A stretch of DNA of 29,141 bases from Hungateiclostridiaceae bacterium UBA1305 (GTDB lineage: Bacteria; Bacillota; Clostridia; Acetivibrionales; DTU013): NCBI GenBank assembly GCA_002307275.1, contig DBTX01000075.1, forward strand, positions 1-29,141, given 5' to 3'. Under the pieces are notes generated by a model. The model did not search any database. It was not told the origin of the DNA and saw only the letters and a program-made list of their open reading frames with translations. A program made the translations under genes and the position numbers. Shown in pieces: positions 1 to 7,877 of the stretch. Position 1 is the stretch's first letter, and every line of letters starts with the position of its first letter.

Positions 1-52
1 TGCACTTCAAAAATATGTCCTTCCTAATATTTTGGTACTGAAATGGTGCCGT

Positions 53-77
53 TAAAAAAAATCAAACTTGGATTTGA
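53..77 (-). terminator. Weak candidate intrinsic terminator after the WG-repeat operon
   Basis: On the minus strand a short stem (TCAAA/TTTGA with a 6-nt loop, positions 62-77) is followed directly by eight T residues (complement of A8 at 54-61). It lies about 16 nt past the stop codon of the WG-repeat gene. The stem is only 5 bp and AT-rich, so termination strength is doubtful; the position and T tract are the main support. Confidence 0.35.
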
Positions 78-92
78 GATTTCTACTAGCCT

Positions 93-1505
93 TCATGATT
101 TTGCCGTGTTCCCGCTGGCAAGTTCGATTGCATTTTTTTTGCCGTTCCATATCACATCAAATCTCTTTTCATTACCGCTTAACGCGCTGGCAAGGTCACG
201 AAGCTTGAAATAGTTATTGTTATTGATTGTATACGCGTCAAAGGCGACCTCTTTGCCGTCTATCACTACGTGTGCGGCAGATGGGACAGCGGTATAAGTG
301 ACAGGCGCTGCCGTTCCCTGTGCTGCCGTTCCCGGCAAAGTAATGATAACACTTTTCCCTGTGGCGGCATCGATCAAAGCCGTAACGCCTTCTTCAATAT
401 TGGAGCTGCGATTGCTGGCGTTTCCCGGCAACTTATAGCTGTACGGAACAATTAAGGCCCCATTTTTATCAATGATCCCGAATTTGCCGTCCTTATTATT
501 CTGGTCCTTAACGATAGCGTATCCACCCGAAAAAGGCTGAATATTGCCAAATTCCGTGTCACAGATCAGATTCCCGGAGGAATCCATAAGCTGTCCGTAA
601 TAATAGGAATCATCCAGACTATACATTCCCTCTCCCAAACTGCTGATTGATTTGCCGATGGGCGCGGTATAGATGGTCTTGCCTGAGTAATCAATCATCC
701 GGTACTGATATTGGGATAATCCCGAGGCCGTGGAGCCCCCAGGTTTGCTTGTTATGATAACGCCGTTGTCCATTTCAACGGGAGCATCGCAATCGGTCAG
801 GAGCAAGTGGGCGTTTGTGTCATAAATAGCATAAGAATCTGCCTCATGAAAAGTCCACCAGGGTGTTTTTTTCCATATGCTCCAGAAATTCGAGCTTTTT
901 GTAAACGCAAAGCCATCGGTCAACACCTCGCCGTATTCATAAACAAAGGGGATGACAACGTTGCCATTTTTATCGATCAGTCCCATTTTTTGATCTTTGG
1001 CGGCAATGGCGTAGCCATTGGAGAATGTGCTTATTTCCCAATATTCGTAAGGGATAACAAGCTTTCCGGTGTTATCAATGGCGCCGACGGCATGGTTGTT
1101 GTCGCGCCTGCAGACAATGTCCCGGCCTTCCTTGAAGCCATCTCCGGATACTCCAAAATACCCACTATGTACCCGACAGACGTCGGGTACATAAAAAACG
1201 GTTTTACCCGCTTTGTTGATAAAATATTGCTTACCGTCGGTTGTTTCGTTGCAGGCCAAACCCTCGCTAAAATTGTCACTGTTTCCGTCCCATGGCAGGC
1301 ACTTTTGCCCGTTGACATCCACAAAATAGCCGGAGAGCCAGTTTCCTGCGGAGTTAAGACTCCATGCTCTGGCCATACCGTCATAAAAGCTATCATAAAC
1401 CTCTACGTCGAGAACCCGCGTTTTCACCTGTTCGGCGGCAAATACCGGTATGGCTGTGCAAAGCAGAAAAGAGATAACGCAAAAAGCTACAACCAGTTTT
1501 TTCAT
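93..1505 (-). CDS. Secreted WG-repeat protein with C-terminal stalk (copper amine oxidase N-like) domain
   Basis: The 470-residue product begins with a clear signal peptide (basic start, hydrophobic run, cut near VFAAE, about residue 24). Residues about 45-400 carry WG-type repeats of the form 'G-x-I-D-x-x-G-x-x-V-I-P' (for example GAIDNTGKLVIPY, GLIDKNGNVVIPF, GIIDKNGALIVPY). Residues about 405-465 form a stalk domain (VVIDGKEVAFDAYTI ... YFKLRDLASAL), the module found in copper amine oxidase N-terminal regions of Clostridia and Paenibacilli. An AGGAGG at 1511-1516 lies 5 nt before the ATG. It follows its larger paralogue by a 34-nt gap, so the two are probably cotranscribed. The role is likely cell-surface or secreted binding; no enzyme motif is visible. 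A perfect inverted repeat lies inside the gene (1166-1193). Confidence 0.9.
   Translation of the reverse strand: MKKLVVAFCVISFLLCTAIPVFAAEQVKTRVLDVEVYDSFYDGMARAWSLNSAGNWLSGYFVDVNGQKCLPWDGNSDNFSEGLACNETTDGKQYFINKAGKTVFYVPDVCRVHSGYFGVSGDGFKEGRDIVCRRDNNHAVGAIDNTGKLVIPYEYWEISTFSNGYAIAAKDQKMGLIDKNGNVVIPFVYEYGEVLTDGFAFTKSSNFWSIWKKTPWWTFHEADSYAIYDTNAHLLLTDCDAPVEMDNGVIITSKPGGSTASGLSQYQYRMIDYSGKTIYTAPIGKSISSLGEGMYSLDDSYYYGQLMDSSGNLICDTEFGNIQPFSGGYAIVKDQNNKDGKFGIIDKNGALIVPYSYKLPGNASNRSSNIEEGVTALIDAATGKSVIITLPGTAAQGTAAPVTYTAVPSAAHVVIDGKEVAFDAYTINNNNYFKLRDLASALSGNEKRFDVIWNGKKNAIELASGNTAKS
1166..1193. repeat. Perfect 12-bp inverted repeat inside a coding sequence
   Basis: The arms TATGTACCCGAC and GTCGGGTACATA are exact reverse complements separated by AGAC. 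The palindrome encodes part of the peptide FYVPDVCRVHSG of the WG protein, in a stretch that interrupts the regular WG spacing. It is therefore either an inserted palindromic element kept in frame or a chance hairpin. Confidence 0.85.
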
Positions 1506-1539
1506 ATTTTCCTCCTTTTAAAAGTATTGCTGACGCCTT

Positions 1540-3210
1540 TTATTCCTGATAGTTCTGCGAGGTGTCGACTGTGATGGTTGAAGTGGCCCCGTCCCAGCCC
1601 ACCGAAATGTTGAAGGTCTTCATCACATCACGGAGCTTGAAGTAGTTATTGCCGCCAATATTGTAGGCGGGAAGAGTAATTTCCTTGCCGTCCAGATTGA
1701 TTTTTGCCATGTTCGCAGTGTAGCTCTTTCCGATGCGGTCACCCATCGCCATCTCTCCGCCAACCATGGTGTAGGTTTGCTCCGAGGTAAGCTTAATCTC
1801 TTTACCGGCATCGTTCCATGTCACATTGAAACCTTTTTTATCACCGTTTAAAACATAGGCGAGGTCACGGAGCTTGAAATAGTTGCTGCCGCCGATTGTG
1901 TATGCGTCAAAAGCGATCTCTTTGCCGTTTACCAGCACTTTGGCTGAAGATGTAATGGCGGTATAAGTGACTGGCACGACCACATTCTGTACAGCGGGCA
2001 GCTTGCATAAAGCTGCATGAGTGTAGTCGGATTTGTCGTGCAGTACTATTGTTCTCTCCGAAACCTGAGAGTTTAGGTTTTGGGAGGACGGAAGCTCAGT
2101 AACCGTTCCCTGCTTATCCATAACACAAACCACACCGTTTTTTATATATGTCCCATAACCATCATAGAACGGATAGCAGGAACTGACAGGCTCCGACAGC
2201 AGCTGTTTGCCGGTGGCAATATCAATGTATGTTTCTTCATTGTGCGAGTCTCCGGAAAGAACAACTGTGCCGATGCCTTCGTGCACGCTAGTAATAATGT
2301 AGAATGCGCTTGACGTATAGAGAAGTTTTCCGCTTTTATCGTATACTGCGTAGGTGGTCGTCCAGTTTTTGTAGTCATGGGACAACACTTCAGTGAGGTA
2401 CCCTCCCTCTTTATACCATGGCACTTCGCCGGCTGCATTGCTCGGTACCCCGCTTTGTAGAACAGTTCCGCTGTAATCCAGCACATCGTAGCTGTACCAT
2501 TCTACAAGGCTGATGCCGGAGGATTTGGTATCGGGGTCGTAGCTCGTGTCATTGGATGCCTTAATGATACCGCCCGGCTCGATAACGGCACTTTCATATT
2601 CCTGCCTGAGTAGCCTCTTGCCGGACGGGTCGATCACCTGGTAGCGCTTATTATTCCAGACCAAAGAAACGCCATATTCAAAGCTTCCAACGTCGTCATA
2701 CTGGCAGGGGATCACTTCCTCGCCGCTTTTATCGATAAAGCCGCATTTCCCCGCGTCATTTCGTACAACAGCCAATCCATTGATAAATGCGCCTTTCGTT
2801 TCCTTGAATTCTTCCAGACTAGAGGATTCATAATAAAAGTCAAAATCATCCTGTGTCGCATAGGGATAGTGCGTTTTTAACGCAATATTCCCGTTTTTGC
2901 CCAGATAACAGAGCTTTCCGTCTATACTCACAGAGCATAGACCTTCCGAAAAGTTGCCCAGGTGATTGTCATAGGAATACTTGCAGGGTAGGGTCAGCTT
3001 TCCCTCCGTATTAATAAATCCAAACTTATAGTTGGAATTATGTACCTGGCACAGCCCCTCGTGAAACTCCGCCCCGGTTTCTGGGATTAAGCCTCCGGAA
3101 AGCGCTGTTAATGTATAAGCCGCACCATATGCCGGCTGAATCAGAATTTCCATCAGGAGCACCAAACTTATAAGCAATGTCAGGAATATCTTTTGCACTT
3201 TCAATACCAC
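1540..3210 (-). CDS. Secreted WG-repeat protein with two C-terminal stalk domains
   Basis: The product of up to 556 residues has a signal peptide (QKIFLTLLISLVLLMEILIQ, cut near AYGAA). WG repeats fill roughly residues 45-390 (for example FGFINTEGKLTLP, CGFIDKSGEEVIP). Two stalk domains follow: about 420-480 (VLVNGKEIAFDAYTI ... YFKLRDLAYVL) and 490-550 (INLDGKEITLPAYNI ... YFKLRDVM). It is the upstream and longer paralogue of the neighbouring WG gene, which has only one stalk domain. The 5'-most GTG (3210) overlaps the Shine-Dalgarno AAAGGG (3210-3215). TTG at 3204 or GTG at 3198 is therefore a better spaced start, and the signal peptide is complete from either. Function beyond surface binding is unknown. 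Confidence 0.88.
   Translation of the reverse strand: MVLKVQKIFLTLLISLVLLMEILIQPAYGAAYTLTALSGGLIPETGAEFHEGLCQVHNSNYKFGFINTEGKLTLPCKYSYDNHLGNFSEGLCSVSIDGKLCYLGKNGNIALKTHYPYATQDDFDFYYESSSLEEFKETKGAFINGLAVVRNDAGKCGFIDKSGEEVIPCQYDDVGSFEYGVSLVWNNKRYQVIDPSGKRLLRQEYESAVIEPGGIIKASNDTSYDPDTKSSGISLVEWYSYDVLDYSGTVLQSGVPSNAAGEVPWYKEGGYLTEVLSHDYKNWTTTYAVYDKSGKLLYTSSAFYIITSVHEGIGTVVLSGDSHNEETYIDIATGKQLLSEPVSSCYPFYDGYGTYIKNGVVCVMDKQGTVTELPSSQNLNSQVSERTIVLHDKSDYTHAALCKLPAVQNVVVPVTYTAITSSAKVLVNGKEIAFDAYTIGGSNYFKLRDLAYVLNGDKKGFNVTWNDAGKEIKLTSEQTYTMVGGEMAMGDRIGKSYTANMAKINLDGKEITLPAYNIGGNNYFKLRDVMKTFNISVGWDGATSTITVDTSQNYQE
1863..1929 (-). repeat. DNA-level repeat of the stalk-domain segment (pairs with 194-260)
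   Basis: This 67-bp segment and positions 194-260 align without gaps at roughly 80% identity by my hand count, and both encode the 'DGKE.AFDAYTI....YFKLRDLA' part of the stalk domain. A third, more diverged copy covers about 1626-1690. This points to domain duplication between the two tandem paralogues. Confidence 0.7.
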
Positions 3211-3340
3211 CCTTTCTTAAGCGGCATGACTGCTTAATGCACCCATACCGCTTCTGATGCTACTTCTTCATATTTAATGATTGCGTTTACAATATAGATC
3301 CAGCCCTCTCCTTCAATGCAAAACTGTGTTATAAACGTTA

Positions 3341-3727
3341 TTAGTTTTTTGCAGCCATAAGGGACAACATTGCCCGGTAAACCCCATCTTTCCAGTCGGT
3401 TAGAAATTCACCGCTGTATTGAAGCGCAATATCGCGGAGAATTTCCTGCCCATAGCTTTTGCGATCACGTGAAGACGCCTTCTTTGGCTCTGCGGAGGCG
3501 TTTTCCACCTTGATGTGGAGATAATCCTCTTTTCTTGCCGCCTTTACGGTGATAAATTGCGCTGACTCGGGGCACTCCTTTACAGCACGCACTCCCTCCG
3601 AAATCGCATCCCACAGCTGATTGCCTGACAGGAATCTTCTGATTTGATTTGCACGTCCATTCTGCTCCAGTCGCGACTGCAGCAGGTCCAACGCATCTGT
3701 TTCATCATTAAAAATTGCTACCCTCAC
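3341..3727 (-). CDS. Chimeric remnant: response-regulator N-terminus fused to GHKL kinase C-terminus
   Basis: The GTG start is preceded by GGAG at 3735-3738. The first ~35-40 of 128 residues read like the start of an AgrA/LytTR-type receiver (MRVAIFNDETDALDLLQSRL; FND in place of the usual CDD). The chain then runs into a GHKL ATPase: GNQLWDAISEGVRAV resembles an N-box region, FITVKAARKEDYLHIKVENA is the usual GHKL beta hairpin, and SYGQEILRDIALQYSGEF is a decayed G-box ending. The phosphoacceptor Asp, LytTR domain, kinase H-box and membrane part are all absent. The simplest reading is a deletion that joined a regulator and its kinase. Enzymatic activity is unlikely because the G-box lacks its glycines. 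It could still be expressed as a small protein. Confidence 0.6.
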   Translation of the reverse strand: MRVAIFNDETDALDLLQSRLEQNGRANQIRRFLSGNQLWDAISEGVRAVKECPESAQFITVKAARKEDYLHIKVENASAEPKKASSRDRKSYGQEILRDIALQYSGEFLTDWKDGVYRAMLSLMAAKN

Positions 3728-4047
3728 GGTTCCACTCCAATTTTAATTTATACTCAAATTGTACTACACGATCAAAATATAGGCCCCGTAACGGCTTGAG
3801 CTTTTAGCTATGAGGGTTGAGATCGGAATAGTCATAACGATTAAATTATAGCAAAAAAATTGGAAAATGGAAATATAACCAATGCAATACTCTTTTATTA
3901 GCTAGGACTCAGGTTATTTTTCACACTCCAAACTCTCTGCAATAGCCTAAAATTTAGCCAGCATTTCCTCAGATTAGCGTAACCGTGTAAATCATTTTGA
4001 GAAATCTACAGAGAAATAACAACTAATCCAACAAAAATGGACTGTTT
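3728..4047. other. AT-rich intergenic stretch without a recognisable gene
   Basis: No convincing reading frame, RNA fold or strong promoter was seen. It separates the chimeric remnant from the next doubtful small reading frame and may be decayed sequence. Confidence 0.5.
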
Positions 4048-4296
4048 ATGAGCAAAAACAACCTGAAGAAGCGGGTTATTTCTCTCAATGAACAAAAGAA
4101 GAACGCAAATAAAATTGTCATCCACTATATTTTAAGCAACGGCGACAGTAGCTTTGCCCCGGCAACTACCTCCACCCACGCCCAAGCAGCGAAAATGATC
4201 GAGTTGCTATTGCAGGGCATCACTTTCCCTTTCAACATGATATATTTTCAATTTGACTATTTCACAAACAACTCTCCACGGTTGTTCGTTGAATGA
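4048..4296 (+). CDS. Doubtful small hypothetical protein
   Basis: The 82-residue frame begins MSKNNLKKRVISLNEQKK and has a basic start, a mixed middle (HAQAAKMIELLLQG) and an aromatic end. I do not recognise the family. No Shine-Dalgarno sequence precedes the ATG, and both neighbouring stretches look decayed. It may be a gene remnant or a chance frame. Confidence 0.25.
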   Translation: MSKNNLKKRVISLNEQKKNANKIVIHYILSNGDSSFAPATTSTHAQAAKMIELLLQGITFPFNMIYFQFDYFTNNSPRLFVE

Positions 4297-4387
4297 GTTT
4301 GGCGCATATTTTACAACCTTGGCTAAAAAAGCAGCACTTGGGGTCTTCTAAAAAACGGTCAATGGGTTTAATATTAAATCAATCCGC

Positions 4388-4402
4388 TGACCGTTTAGGT
4401 CA
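4388..4402 (+). promoter_or_regulatory. Probable TetR operator upstream of the TetR-hydrolase operon
   Basis: TGACC-GTTTA-GGTCA is a perfect 5-5-5 inverted repeat that ends 17 nt before the TetR start codon and just ahead of the AAAGGAG ribosome site (4405-4411). A further inverted copy of the left part, AAACGGTCA at 4353-4361, faces TGACCGTTT at 4388-4396 across 26 bp. A self-repressing TetR binding here would block the promoter or transcript start. Assignment is from symmetry and position. Confidence 0.6.
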
Positions 4403-4419
4403 ATAAAGGAGCAAAAAGC

Positions 4420-5052
4420 ATGAACTCCAAGTATTTTGACTTGCCATCCGAGAAACAGAAGAACTTAATCAATGCGGGGTATAAAGCATTTTCTCTGTAT
4501 CCGTATAAAAAAGCTTCCATGTCCATCATTGCCGAAGAAGCCAATATTTCAAAATCGTTATTGTTTTACTATTTCAAAAACAAAAAAGAATATTATCTGT
4601 TTCTATTTGAAACGGCGTTTGATTTTCTGAAAGCAGAAAAAACAAAGGTGACCGAAGATGAAAAGATCGATCTGTTCGAATTGACAGACAGGAGTGTCAG
4701 ACAAAGGATTTTAATCATGCACGATTACCCTTGTTTGATGAAATTCGCCGCAAGAGCTTACTACGAATCCGATCCAAACGTCCAACAGGATCTGCAGACG
4801 AAGAAGGAAGAAATGACCCAGCTTGGAATACGGGAGATCCTGGATTCTATAGATTATGGGCAGCTTCAAGATACGTCCGACGCAGAAGTCCTGGTCAATA
4901 TCATTTTATTCATAGCAGAGGGCTGCATGCGGGGCCAGGAAGACCTGGACAGCGAAAAAGTCCTTGAAATACTGCCGCTCTTTCAAGCCATGATGCAGTC
5001 TCTGAAAAATCACTATTACAAGAAACCGGCCGAGCGGGAGGAAACCAAATGA
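4420..5052 (+). CDS. TetR/AcrR family transcriptional regulator
   Basis: The product has 210 residues, the normal TetR length. Residues about 10-56 hold the N-terminal helix-turn-helix (INAGYKAFSLYPYKKASMSI, then EEANISKSLLFYYFKNKKEY), with the conserved 'S..LFYYFKNK' recognition helix. The remaining all-helical part would bind an unknown ligand. The start is supported by AAAGGAG 8 nt upstream and by a palindromic operator next to it. The stop overlaps the hydrolase start by 4 nt (ATGA), so the two are translationally coupled and the regulator probably represses its own operon. Confidence 0.9.
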   Translation: MNSKYFDLPSEKQKNLINAGYKAFSLYPYKKASMSIIAEEANISKSLLFYYFKNKKEYYLFLFETAFDFLKAEKTKVTEDEKIDLFELTDRSVRQRILIMHDYPCLMKFAARAYYESDPNVQQDLQTKKEEMTQLGIREILDSIDYGQLQDTSDAEVLVNIILFIAEGCMRGQEDLDSEKVLEILPLFQAMMQSLKNHYYKKPAEREETK

Positions 5053-5927
5053 AAGAATATTTTCTGACATGCAATCAGTACAATATTGCGGTTTATGAAA
5101 GCGGTGCGGGAAACATCCCACTGGTCCTGCTGCACGGCGGTGGAGTGGATTCCGCGATGCTCTCCTGGAGGGAGGTCATGAGCGCCATGCCGGAACAGTA
5201 CACCATATATGCGATTGACCTTCTTGGATACGGAAAGAGCGACAGACCTGAAGGAATGGAGGGGAAATCGTTTTATGAGAAGCATATCTCGGCGTTAGAG
5301 AGCATTGTGGACAAATTGCATCTGGACAAATTCGTATTATCGGGTCTTTCTATGGGCGGAGCTATTTCCATCGGATATGCTTTGAAAAATCCGGATAAAG
5401 TAATTGCCCTGATCCCTGTAGATTCATGGGGCCTGGTCAGTAAGATGCCAATGCACGGTTTTTATTATTGGTATGTCAATACATCGCTTTTAAAAACATC
5501 ATATCGCTTGTTTGCAAAATACCGCTGGATGGTTAAATGGAGTTTAAAATATTCGCTGATAGGAGATGTATCGAAGATATCTGAAATGTTGATCGATGAA
5601 GTTTTTGCCCTGTGTCAGGTCCCGAATCCTGAGAAATCCATGCAGGATTATCAAAGGAGTTCCCTGACAAGGCTTGGTACGATACCCAACTACACAGAAC
5701 GGTTAAAAGAACTTCAAATGCCGGTCCTGTTTATTAACGGAGAAAAGGATTCTCTTGTTAATGTGAAGGTTGCAACCAAAGCATCCCGAAGTGTTAAAAA
5801 CGGACAGCTGCATATGATGGAAGGCTGTAAGCATTGGTCTCAGAAAGAAAAGCCGGACGAATATGCAGCTGTGGTTGATGCATTTATAAATGGATTATAT
5901 TCAAAATCGGAATCTGCCGTGAAATAG
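5049..5927 (+). CDS. Alpha/beta-fold hydrolase
   Basis: The 292-residue protein has the full alpha/beta hydrolase set: an oxyanion-loop motif VLLHGGG (26-32), a nucleophile elbow GLSMGG with Ser101, an acid Asp near residue 234 (FINGEKDSLV), and a catalytic His262 (GCKHWS). The segment around 130-190 forms a lid rich in Tyr and Trp. There is no signal peptide, so it is cytoplasmic. The substrate is unknown; esters, lactones or C-C bonds are all possible in this family. Coupling to a TetR gene suggests induction by a small molecule that the enzyme consumes. Confidence 0.9.
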   Translation: MKEYFLTCNQYNIAVYESGAGNIPLVLLHGGGVDSAMLSWREVMSAMPEQYTIYAIDLLGYGKSDRPEGMEGKSFYEKHISALESIVDKLHLDKFVLSGLSMGGAISIGYALKNPDKVIALIPVDSWGLVSKMPMHGFYYWYVNTSLLKTSYRLFAKYRWMVKWSLKYSLIGDVSKISEMLIDEVFALCQVPNPEKSMQDYQRSSLTRLGTIPNYTERLKELQMPVLFINGEKDSLVNVKVATKASRSVKNGQLHMMEGCKHWSQKEKPDEYAAVVDAFINGLYSKSESAVK

Positions 5928-5968
5928 CCGTTTCTTTGGAAATCGCAAATTCTATTGTCTTTAGCGCT

Positions 5969-5996
5969 TTGACATAACGTTTTTATGTGGTAAAAT
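5969..5996 (+). promoter_or_regulatory. Consensus-like promoter with no intact downstream gene
   Basis: TTGACA, a 16-bp spacer and TAAAAT form a strong sigma-A type promoter. AGGAGG (6009-6014) and an ATG (6017) follow. The frame from that ATG is only 29 codons and runs antisense over the CD3324-family remnant. It looks like the promoter and leader of a gene whose body has been lost. Confidence 0.55.
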
Positions 5997-6030
5997 AAGA
6001 GGCACCATAGGAGGTCATGTATTGCTCATA

Positions 6031-6288
6031 CTATTTGTATACGATTTTCCTGATCGTCTCCGTGGAAAGGCAGTATTCCTCTGCAAGCTCATCAATACCT
6101 GCTTTATGAAAAAATTTATTTCTGATTTCTTCATTGCGCTGTTTGTAAAATACTCTTGCACCTGAACCATGCCCTCATTTTTTACGTTCTATGTTGCTTG
6201 GAATACACAGGGTTTCACCAGAAGTATATTTTTGCACCTCTTTCAACAGTTCATCCGGAAGAATATCTGATGCATTTCTATATTTCAT
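6031..6288 (-). pseudogene. CD3324-family protein gene broken by an in-frame TGA
   Basis: Read from the ATG at 6288 (GAGAGGTG ribosome site just upstream), the frame encodes MKYRNASDILPDELLKEVQ, then KYTSGETLCIP, an IERKK segment, a TGA at codon 38 (6175-6177), and continues in frame with GARVFYKQRNEEIRNKF ... ELAEEYCLSTETIRKIVYK to a TAG at 6031-6033. Start, end and a C-terminal helix-turn-helix-like segment fit the CD3324 family of short Clostridial proteins (about 85 residues). In that family a Trp is expected after the basic stretch, so TGG to TGA is the likely lesion. Only one lesion is visible, so decay is recent or the base call is wrong. Confidence 0.75.
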
Positions 6289-6536
6289 TGAATGCACCTC
6301 TCTAACTATTTTTTGCCAAAAACTAAGTATATAAGCATATGACACTTAAAACAATGCCAAGATTTATTGTAAGAATTTATTACCCAAAAGAAGAAAATAT
6401 AAGCTGAACTGCTGATTATTAGCCATCTGTATAATTCTCGGAATTGCCAAGCATATGGATGATGGGAAGCCTGCAAGCTACATATATGGTTATCTTGTAA
6501 ACATAATGGGAATTCCCGTGTGATGTTAAGAGTTAA
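6289..6536. other. Intergenic stretch with a possible gene tail
   Basis: An open plus-strand stretch ending at a TGA near 6524 reads IAKHMDDGKPASYIYGYLVN in its last part, which looks more protein-like than chance but has no start or match I can name. A GGGAATTCCC palindrome lies at about 6509-6518. Nothing else was seen. Confidence 0.3.
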
Positions 6537-7877
6537 TTACTCCAAAGGGACACCTGTGGTACCCGGCATTGGCTTAAAATATGCAACAGTGCTTTTACAC
6601 GGTTCAAAGGGCAGCACAACCTTCAGCGTAAAGATTCCATCTTTTGCTTCAAAGGAGCAGTAGCCGCCGTGCATATCCGCTATCAGCTTAATACTTTTTG
6701 ACCCGAAGCCATGTCCGGGACAGTCGCTTATTGGCAGATGATCTTGAAATACCACTTCTCCTTTGTATGGATTTTCGATATACAGCAATATATGCCCTTT
6801 ATGCAGTTGGCAGTTGACACGAACATTTTTTTGTTTTTCATCCGGAAGCTGTGCGGCTGCAAGAACAGCGTTTTCAAGGCCGTTTGAAAAAAGGGTGCAT
6901 AGTGCCGTTTCATTTATGGGAAGTGCATCGGGAATATTGGCTTCTATGGCTAAACGCACACCTAATTTTTCTGCTTTATCCGAAAAAGCAGAAAAGACTA
7001 AATTAATCATAATGTTTTCGCAATAACTCTTTGGTGTAATTTGGTCTATATCCTGCATGACTGATTTTATATACCGGGTGGCTTTTACCGATTGATCGCT
7101 TTCCAAATACCCGCTGATCATGGTGAAATGATGTCGCATGTCGTGGCGGTATGTTGCTGTCTGTTCTTGTATTTGCCGGAGCACAAACATATCGTTCTTA
7201 GCCTGCTCAAACTGCATGGCAAGCATCGCATTTTGCAGCTCAATCTGATTGCGCCGTTGAACCTCGTTATGATAAACCGAGACAAACGCCACATAAAACA
7301 GCACCATAGCCGTAGGCAGAAATTCGCTGACCATGGTAAGAGGATCGTATAAAACCGCGGCATATACTCTGGTTATATAATCGAACACATAAAAAAACAC
7401 CGGGAGTCCTCCAAATAACAGCAAGGATCTCCTGGAATAGGACATAGCCTTGTACACAGGGGTGGTAAAATACCGTTTTAACAGGAAAAATATTGGTATA
7501 ATAAACAAGCTATAACTGATCTGAAAGGCGAGCTGTGTACCGAACAGCGCCAAGAAGATTGAGGCAATCCAACGTGGGAGCTGGCAACAGAAATAAGCAG
7601 CAAGTACACTGCCAACCGCCATACCCAATGGCCTTTTTAAAGCAAAAACCAAGGTGAGGGCAATCGGCAGATGTGCAATCACCGGATAAAAATACCACGT
7701 GGCAGTTAAGCCGAATAACCTCAGGAACACGAGCTGCACCAGAAAAGCACTCACACATAGAATACCTGTCGCACGGCGTTCCTTCGGTGAGGCACATCCG
7801 CCGGCAAAGCTGATTGTGAGAAAAAATCCATAAACATAAATTAAAATAAAAGTAATCAGCTCTATCAGAGTATTCAC
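6537..7877 (-). CDS. GHKL-type sensor histidine kinase (AgrC-like)
   Basis: The 446-residue protein has six to seven membrane helices in residues 1-205, a cytoplasmic coiled linker (about 205-240), an H-box YRHDMRHHF with His245 as the likely phosphorylated residue, an N-box LFSNGLENAVLAA near 345, and a G-box GHGFGSKSIKLIADMHGG. This is the AgrC/ComD/BlpH layout, in which peptides are often sensed by the membrane part. The GTG start overlaps the stop of the regulator gene by one base (TAGTG), so translation is coupled. The partner is the LytTR regulator just upstream. No signal-peptide gene of the AgrD or ComC type was found nearby, so the ligand is unknown. Confidence 0.92.
   Translation of the reverse strand: MNTLIELITFILIYVYGFFLTISFAGGCASPKERRATGILCVSAFLVQLVFLRLFGLTATWYFYPVIAHLPIALTLVFALKRPLGMAVGSVLAAYFCCQLPRWIASIFLALFGTQLAFQISYSLFIIPIFFLLKRYFTTPVYKAMSYSRRSLLLFGGLPVFFYVFDYITRVYAAVLYDPLTMVSEFLPTAMVLFYVAFVSVYHNEVQRRNQIELQNAMLAMQFEQAKNDMFVLRQIQEQTATYRHDMRHHFTMISGYLESDQSVKATRYIKSVMQDIDQITPKSYCENIMINLVFSAFSDKAEKLGVRLAIEANIPDALPINETALCTLFSNGLENAVLAAAQLPDEKQKNVRVNCQLHKGHILLYIENPYKGEVVFQDHLPISDCPGHGFGSKSIKLIADMHGGYCSFEAKDGIFTLKVVLPFEPCKSTVAYFKPMPGTTGVPLE

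Noticed and set aside
807..1574. Long 255-codon plus-strand frame opposite the first WG gene
   Set aside because: It lies antisense to a clearly coding gene with signal peptide and repeats, has no ribosome site or recognisable domain, and is explained by codon bias of the real gene.
6509..6518. GGGAATTCCC palindrome as an operator or terminator
   Set aside because: It is short, has no T tract and no clear promoter beside it; such 10-bp palindromes are expected by chance at this length.
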